DNA from: an uncultured Actinomyces sp.
GTDB lineage: Bacteria; Actinomycetota; Actinomycetes; Actinomycetales; Actinomycetaceae
DNA: 9,218 nt
Assembly (NCBI GenBank): GCA_900541895.1
Contig: UWSI01000044.1
Location: 1 to 9,218, forward strand
Direction of reading: 5' to 3'
The position numbers and the translations under genes were made by a program. Positions 7,319 through 9,218 of the stretch are shown here, piece by piece (within the stretch, counting starts at the first letter, position 1; each line of letters begins with the position of its first letter). The notes beneath the pieces are model-generated. The model did no database searches, was not told the DNA's origin, and saw only the letters and a program-made list of their open reading frames with translations.

Positions 7319-7324
7319 GTGATA

Positions 7325-7330
7325 AGCCTA
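7325..7330 (-). promoter_or_regulatory. Possible leaderless -10 box for dgt
   Basis: On the minus strand TAGGCT is followed by six bases (TATCAC) and then the GTG start of dgt, fitting TANNNT-N6-start. No Shine-Dalgarno is present between them and no good -35 is visible. It lies in the 59-base divergent gap shared with the GH13-like gene, so a promoter for dgt is expected here. Confidence 0.4.
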
Positions 7331-7365
7331 ACTGCTTCAAGTACCCTTTCGATGCCTAAAACTGC

Positions 7366-7371
7366 AAGAAT
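7366..7371 (+). promoter_or_regulatory. Possible leaderless -10 box for the GH13-like gene
   Basis: AAGAAT is followed by six bases (AGTGCT) and then the GTG start at 7378. The hexamer differs from TANNNT only at its first base. No Shine-Dalgarno is seen. The geometry mirrors that of dgt on the other side of the same divergent gap. Confidence 0.3.
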
Positions 7372-7377
7372 AGTGCT

Positions 7378-8490
7378 GTGAATGTAACGAAGGGGCCCCG
7401 GGTAGTAACGACGTTGGTTCATGCTGCCCGGAAAGGCACCCACCCTTGGTGGCATTCACCTGCAATTTGCCGTATCCCCCAACGTGTTGATCATGAAATT
7501 GCTCAGCTACTGAGCAAGGAAACAATTCAGTTCGCTCGAGTGGGCGTAGATGCTCTGCTCATTTCCCCGATTCCCCAAATGATCTGGGGCGTTAATCCGG
7601 AACTCGCTGCTCTTGTGAGGCATTTCCATAGGGTCGGCGTCAAGATCATCGTCCATCTTCCCGCTTCGGCTGAATGGAATACGCACGATTTCAACGGGCC
7701 TTATTCCAACGATGAAACGGTAACAACGCTGCTTGGCCGCGTGCGAGCATGCGTTGATGCGGAAGTCGACGGGATTGATCTTGGAACTTTGCCGCTCACA
7801 CACTACGGACCGGATTCGTCTGAGCGTCAAGAGTTCATGCATCTACTTCGTCTGGTGATGGCCGAGGTCGCTAATACCGATACTCTGCCTATTCTCACCT
7901 CAAGCCTGCCGCATATGGACGATGCGGACTTGAAGGAAATCCTGCAAGAGTCGTGGTTCCATCACCTGCGTAATGACACTTTGCTCGACATTGAGTGGAA
8001 GAACCCTCAGCTGTGCGATGCCATCGCCAACACCTTTGCCAACCGCGACCCCGTGGGGCACATCGCTGCTTGGCCTGCACTTCCCTACGATGACAGTGAC
8101 ATTCATCGTGCGCGCACTCTTTTCGCGCTGGCCCTTCCGGGAGCTACCTATTTTGATTCTCCGCCAAAAGACGCCATTTCCAGTTCTTTTGTGCTGATGA
8201 TCCAGCAAGCTTTGCGTACGCGCGAAGAGCACGGGATGGGAACTGGATCCCTTGCCCACGTACGAGGCCTCGCTTGGGCTGGACCGGATTGCTTGGTTCA
8301 CATGAGCGCTCAAGTTTTAGTTGTTTTCAACGCTTCGGACTCCACTGTTGTTGTGCCTTCAGAGCACCGACCCCTTGCCTCAACGGGGGTTTTACCCACT
8401 CAGCTCAACAGCGATACCCCACTTGCGCCAGGGCAGTGTGCGTGGTTTGAAACCGCACGCGTTCAACCTCGCGTTTTTGCCACAGAATAA
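7378..8490 (+). CDS. GH13 alpha-glucosidase-like protein, apparently missing catalytic residues
   Basis: The 370 residues can be followed along the GH13 (alpha-amylase/alpha-glucosidase) barrel. WWHSPAICRIPQRV (24-37) resembles the usual WWxxAVIYQIxPRSF opening, FARVGVDALLISPI (52-65) the LGVDAIWLSPI strand, and VGVKIIVHLP (86-95) region I. AEVDGIDLGTL (128-138) resembles region II, LPILTSS (170-176) region III, and AAWPALPYDDSDIHRART with ALALPGATYFDS (230-261) region IV and the following barrel end. Residues 282-326 resemble the REEHPALG start and beta-sandwich of the C-terminal domain. In this reading the region II Arg is Asp134, the nucleophile Asp is Gly136, the acid/base Glu is Ser, and NHD is Pro-Tyr-Asp. 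It is also about 150-200 residues shorter than typical alpha-glucosidases and has no room for a full B domain. I infer a pseudoenzyme with a possible binding role. The frame is open throughout, so it is not an obvious pseudogene. Confidence 0.75.
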   Translation: MNVTKGPRVVTTLVHAARKGTHPWWHSPAICRIPQRVDHEIAQLLSKETIQFARVGVDALLISPIPQMIWGVNPELAALVRHFHRVGVKIIVHLPASAEWNTHDFNGPYSNDETVTTLLGRVRACVDAEVDGIDLGTLPLTHYGPDSSERQEFMHLLRLVMAEVANTDTLPILTSSLPHMDDADLKEILQESWFHHLRNDTLLDIEWKNPQLCDAIANTFANRDPVGHIAAWPALPYDDSDIHRARTLFALALPGATYFDSPPKDAISSSFVLMIQQALRTREEHGMGTGSLAHVRGLAWAGPDCLVHMSAQVLVVFNASDSTVVVPSEHRPLASTGVLPTQLNSDTPLAPGQCAWFETARVQPRVFATE

Positions 8491-8505
8491 GCACTGAACT
8501 GCCCG

Positions 8506-8511
8506 TACACT
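8506..8511 (+). promoter_or_regulatory. Weak candidate -10 box for the PemK/MazF-like gene
   Basis: TACACT fits TANNNT and lies in the 53-base gap before the PemK/MazF-like gene, giving a short leader that contains its GGAG (8535-8538). No clear -35 is present and no terminator hairpin follows the GH13-like gene, so read-through is equally possible. Confidence 0.2.
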
Positions 8512-8543
8512 TAAATCACTATTCCATCACACCTGGAGACCAC

Positions 8544-9122
8544 GTGGACTTCATTAAGCGACTTCTCGCGATCTTTATCCAGGCCGCAGGCCAAAGCATG
8601 AAAGAGGAAATGGGTTCGCGCTCATCCTCGCGCTCCTCATCCTCTTCGCGCAGTTCACGCACTGCAGGCAATTCTTCTTCCTCCGCCGCCCAGGCCTCGG
8701 GAAGGGGAAACAAAGTGTGGGATGTTCGCACGCACGGACTCCCTCCTTTCCAATACGAGCCGAATCCCGATGGGGATGCGGATCCCGGCGAGGTCGTGTG
8801 GACGTGGGTGTCCTATGAAGAGGACCCAACCCAAGGCAAAGATCGTCCCGTTGTCGTGCTTTCGCGAGTACAGCAGGGACTTGTTGTCGCCCAGTTAACG
8901 TCCAAGGATCACCGCAAGGATGCCGAGCAAGAGGCACATTGGGGACGCTACTGGTTCCCAATCGGAACCGGCGCATGGGATCCGCAGGGCCGCCCCAGTC
9001 AGGTGCGCTTGGACCGCCTACTCATTGTTGCCCCCAGCGATGTTCGCCGCGAAGGAGCGACCGTAGACCACTCAACCTACAATGCCGTGTGCGACGCTCT
9101 GCGTCAGCACTGGAATGCCTAA
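8544..9122 (+). CDS. PemK/MazF-family protein with N-terminal helix and Ser/Arg-rich linker
   Basis: The C-terminal part (about 82-192) reads as a PemK/MazF domain, the family of ribosome-dependent or free mRNA endoribonuclease toxins. GEVVWTWVSYEEDPTQGKDRPVVVLSR (82-108) carries the hallmark G-x-x-RP with R101. LVVAQLTSKDHR (113-124) has T119/S120 where the family has its catalytic Thr/Ser. SQVRLDRLLIV (152-162) matches the VxLDQIxxV strand, followed by the final helix. The first 19 residues form a hydrophobic/amphipathic helix (MDFIKRLLAIFIQAAG), followed at 24-48 by a Ser/Arg/Gly-rich low-complexity linker. At 192 residues it is much longer than the usual 110-120. The GTG start has GGAG (8535-8538) 5 bases upstream. 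No recognisable antitoxin is next to it: upstream is the GH13-like gene and downstream is an unidentified start. Toxicity is therefore uncertain. Confidence 0.85.
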   Translation: MDFIKRLLAIFIQAAGQSMKEEMGSRSSSRSSSSSRSSRTAGNSSSSAAQASGRGNKVWDVRTHGLPPFQYEPNPDGDADPGEVVWTWVSYEEDPTQGKDRPVVVLSRVQQGLVVAQLTSKDHRKDAEQEAHWGRYWFPIGTGAWDPQGRPSQVRLDRLLIVAPSDVRREGATVDHSTYNAVCDALRQHWNA

Positions 9123-9157
9123 CGACCACTTCCACCACAACACTGCGAGGACCCACG

Positions 9158-9218
9158 ATGACCGATTCCGCTGAAATTGCACGTCTGAAGGCCGAGGCCG
9201 CGCAGGCCGCCGCCGACG
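9158..9218 (+). CDS. Start of an unidentified Ala/Glu-rich gene (truncated by the window end)
   Basis: ATG at 9158 is preceded by GAGGA (9147-9151) with a 6-base spacer, a good ribosome binding site 35 bases after the PemK/MazF-like stop. The 20 visible codons, MTDSAEIARLKAEAAQAAAD, stay open to the end and suggest a charged Ala-rich helix or coiled coil. The product cannot be named. Its closeness suggests co-transcription with the PemK/MazF-like gene. Confidence 0.7.
   Translation, partial: MTDSAEIARLKAEAAQAAAD

Noticed and set aside
7378..8490. Calling this gene an active alpha-glucosidase from its general resemblance
   Set aside because: The region II and III catalytic residues do not appear to be present by eye, so an enzymatic name would mislead.
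8612..8662. TCN/CGC-rich run resembling a microsatellite
   Set aside because: It encodes the Ser/Arg linker of the PemK/MazF-like protein in frame with varied serine codons, so it is not a tandem DNA repeat.

Overview
The window looks like the chromosome of a moderately GC-rich actinobacterium, most likely from the Actinomycetaceae or a nearby family. This rests on the style of the NusA, DnaG and Dgt proteins, frequent GTG starts, several genes without a Shine-Dalgarno sequence, and gene neighbourhoods typical of Actinobacteria. It is mostly ordinary housekeeping sequence. There is no phage, insertion sequence, CRISPR array, tRNA or rRNA that I can see.

Left block (1-2482, minus strand): the transcription/translation operon rimP-nusA-ylxR-infB, read right to left. 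rimP has a plausible promoter just upstream and overlaps the nusA start region. nusA runs into ylxR. infB follows after a 108-base leader containing a hairpin and a short perfect palindrome, and it leaves the window at base 1.

Middle block (2523-4018, plus strand): a divergent two-gene unit. The first gene encodes a predicted lipoprotein of unknown function. The second encodes a 164-residue uncharacterised cytosolic protein, coupled to the first by an ATGA overlap. Convergent to this pair is a minus-strand DNA replication/nucleotide unit (4033-7318): dgt (dNTP triphosphohydrolase) followed by dnaG (primase). The two converging stop codons lie 14 bases apart, and both sit in one imperfect hairpin.

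Right block (7378-9218, plus strand): divergent from dgt is a 370-residue protein that reads as a shortened GH13 alpha-glucosidase-like fold whose nucleophile and acid/base positions appear to be lost. It is followed by a PemK/MazF-family protein with an unusual N-terminal helix and Ser/Arg-rich linker, with no recognisable antitoxin. Last is the first 20 codons of an unidentified Ala/Glu-rich gene.

The observations most worth following are the apparent GH13 pseudoenzyme, the solitary PemK/MazF-like protein with its tethering-like N-terminus, and the repeated arrangement of a -10-like hexamer exactly 6 bases before an SD-less start codon (dnaG, dgt and the GH13-like gene), which suggests leaderless transcripts.
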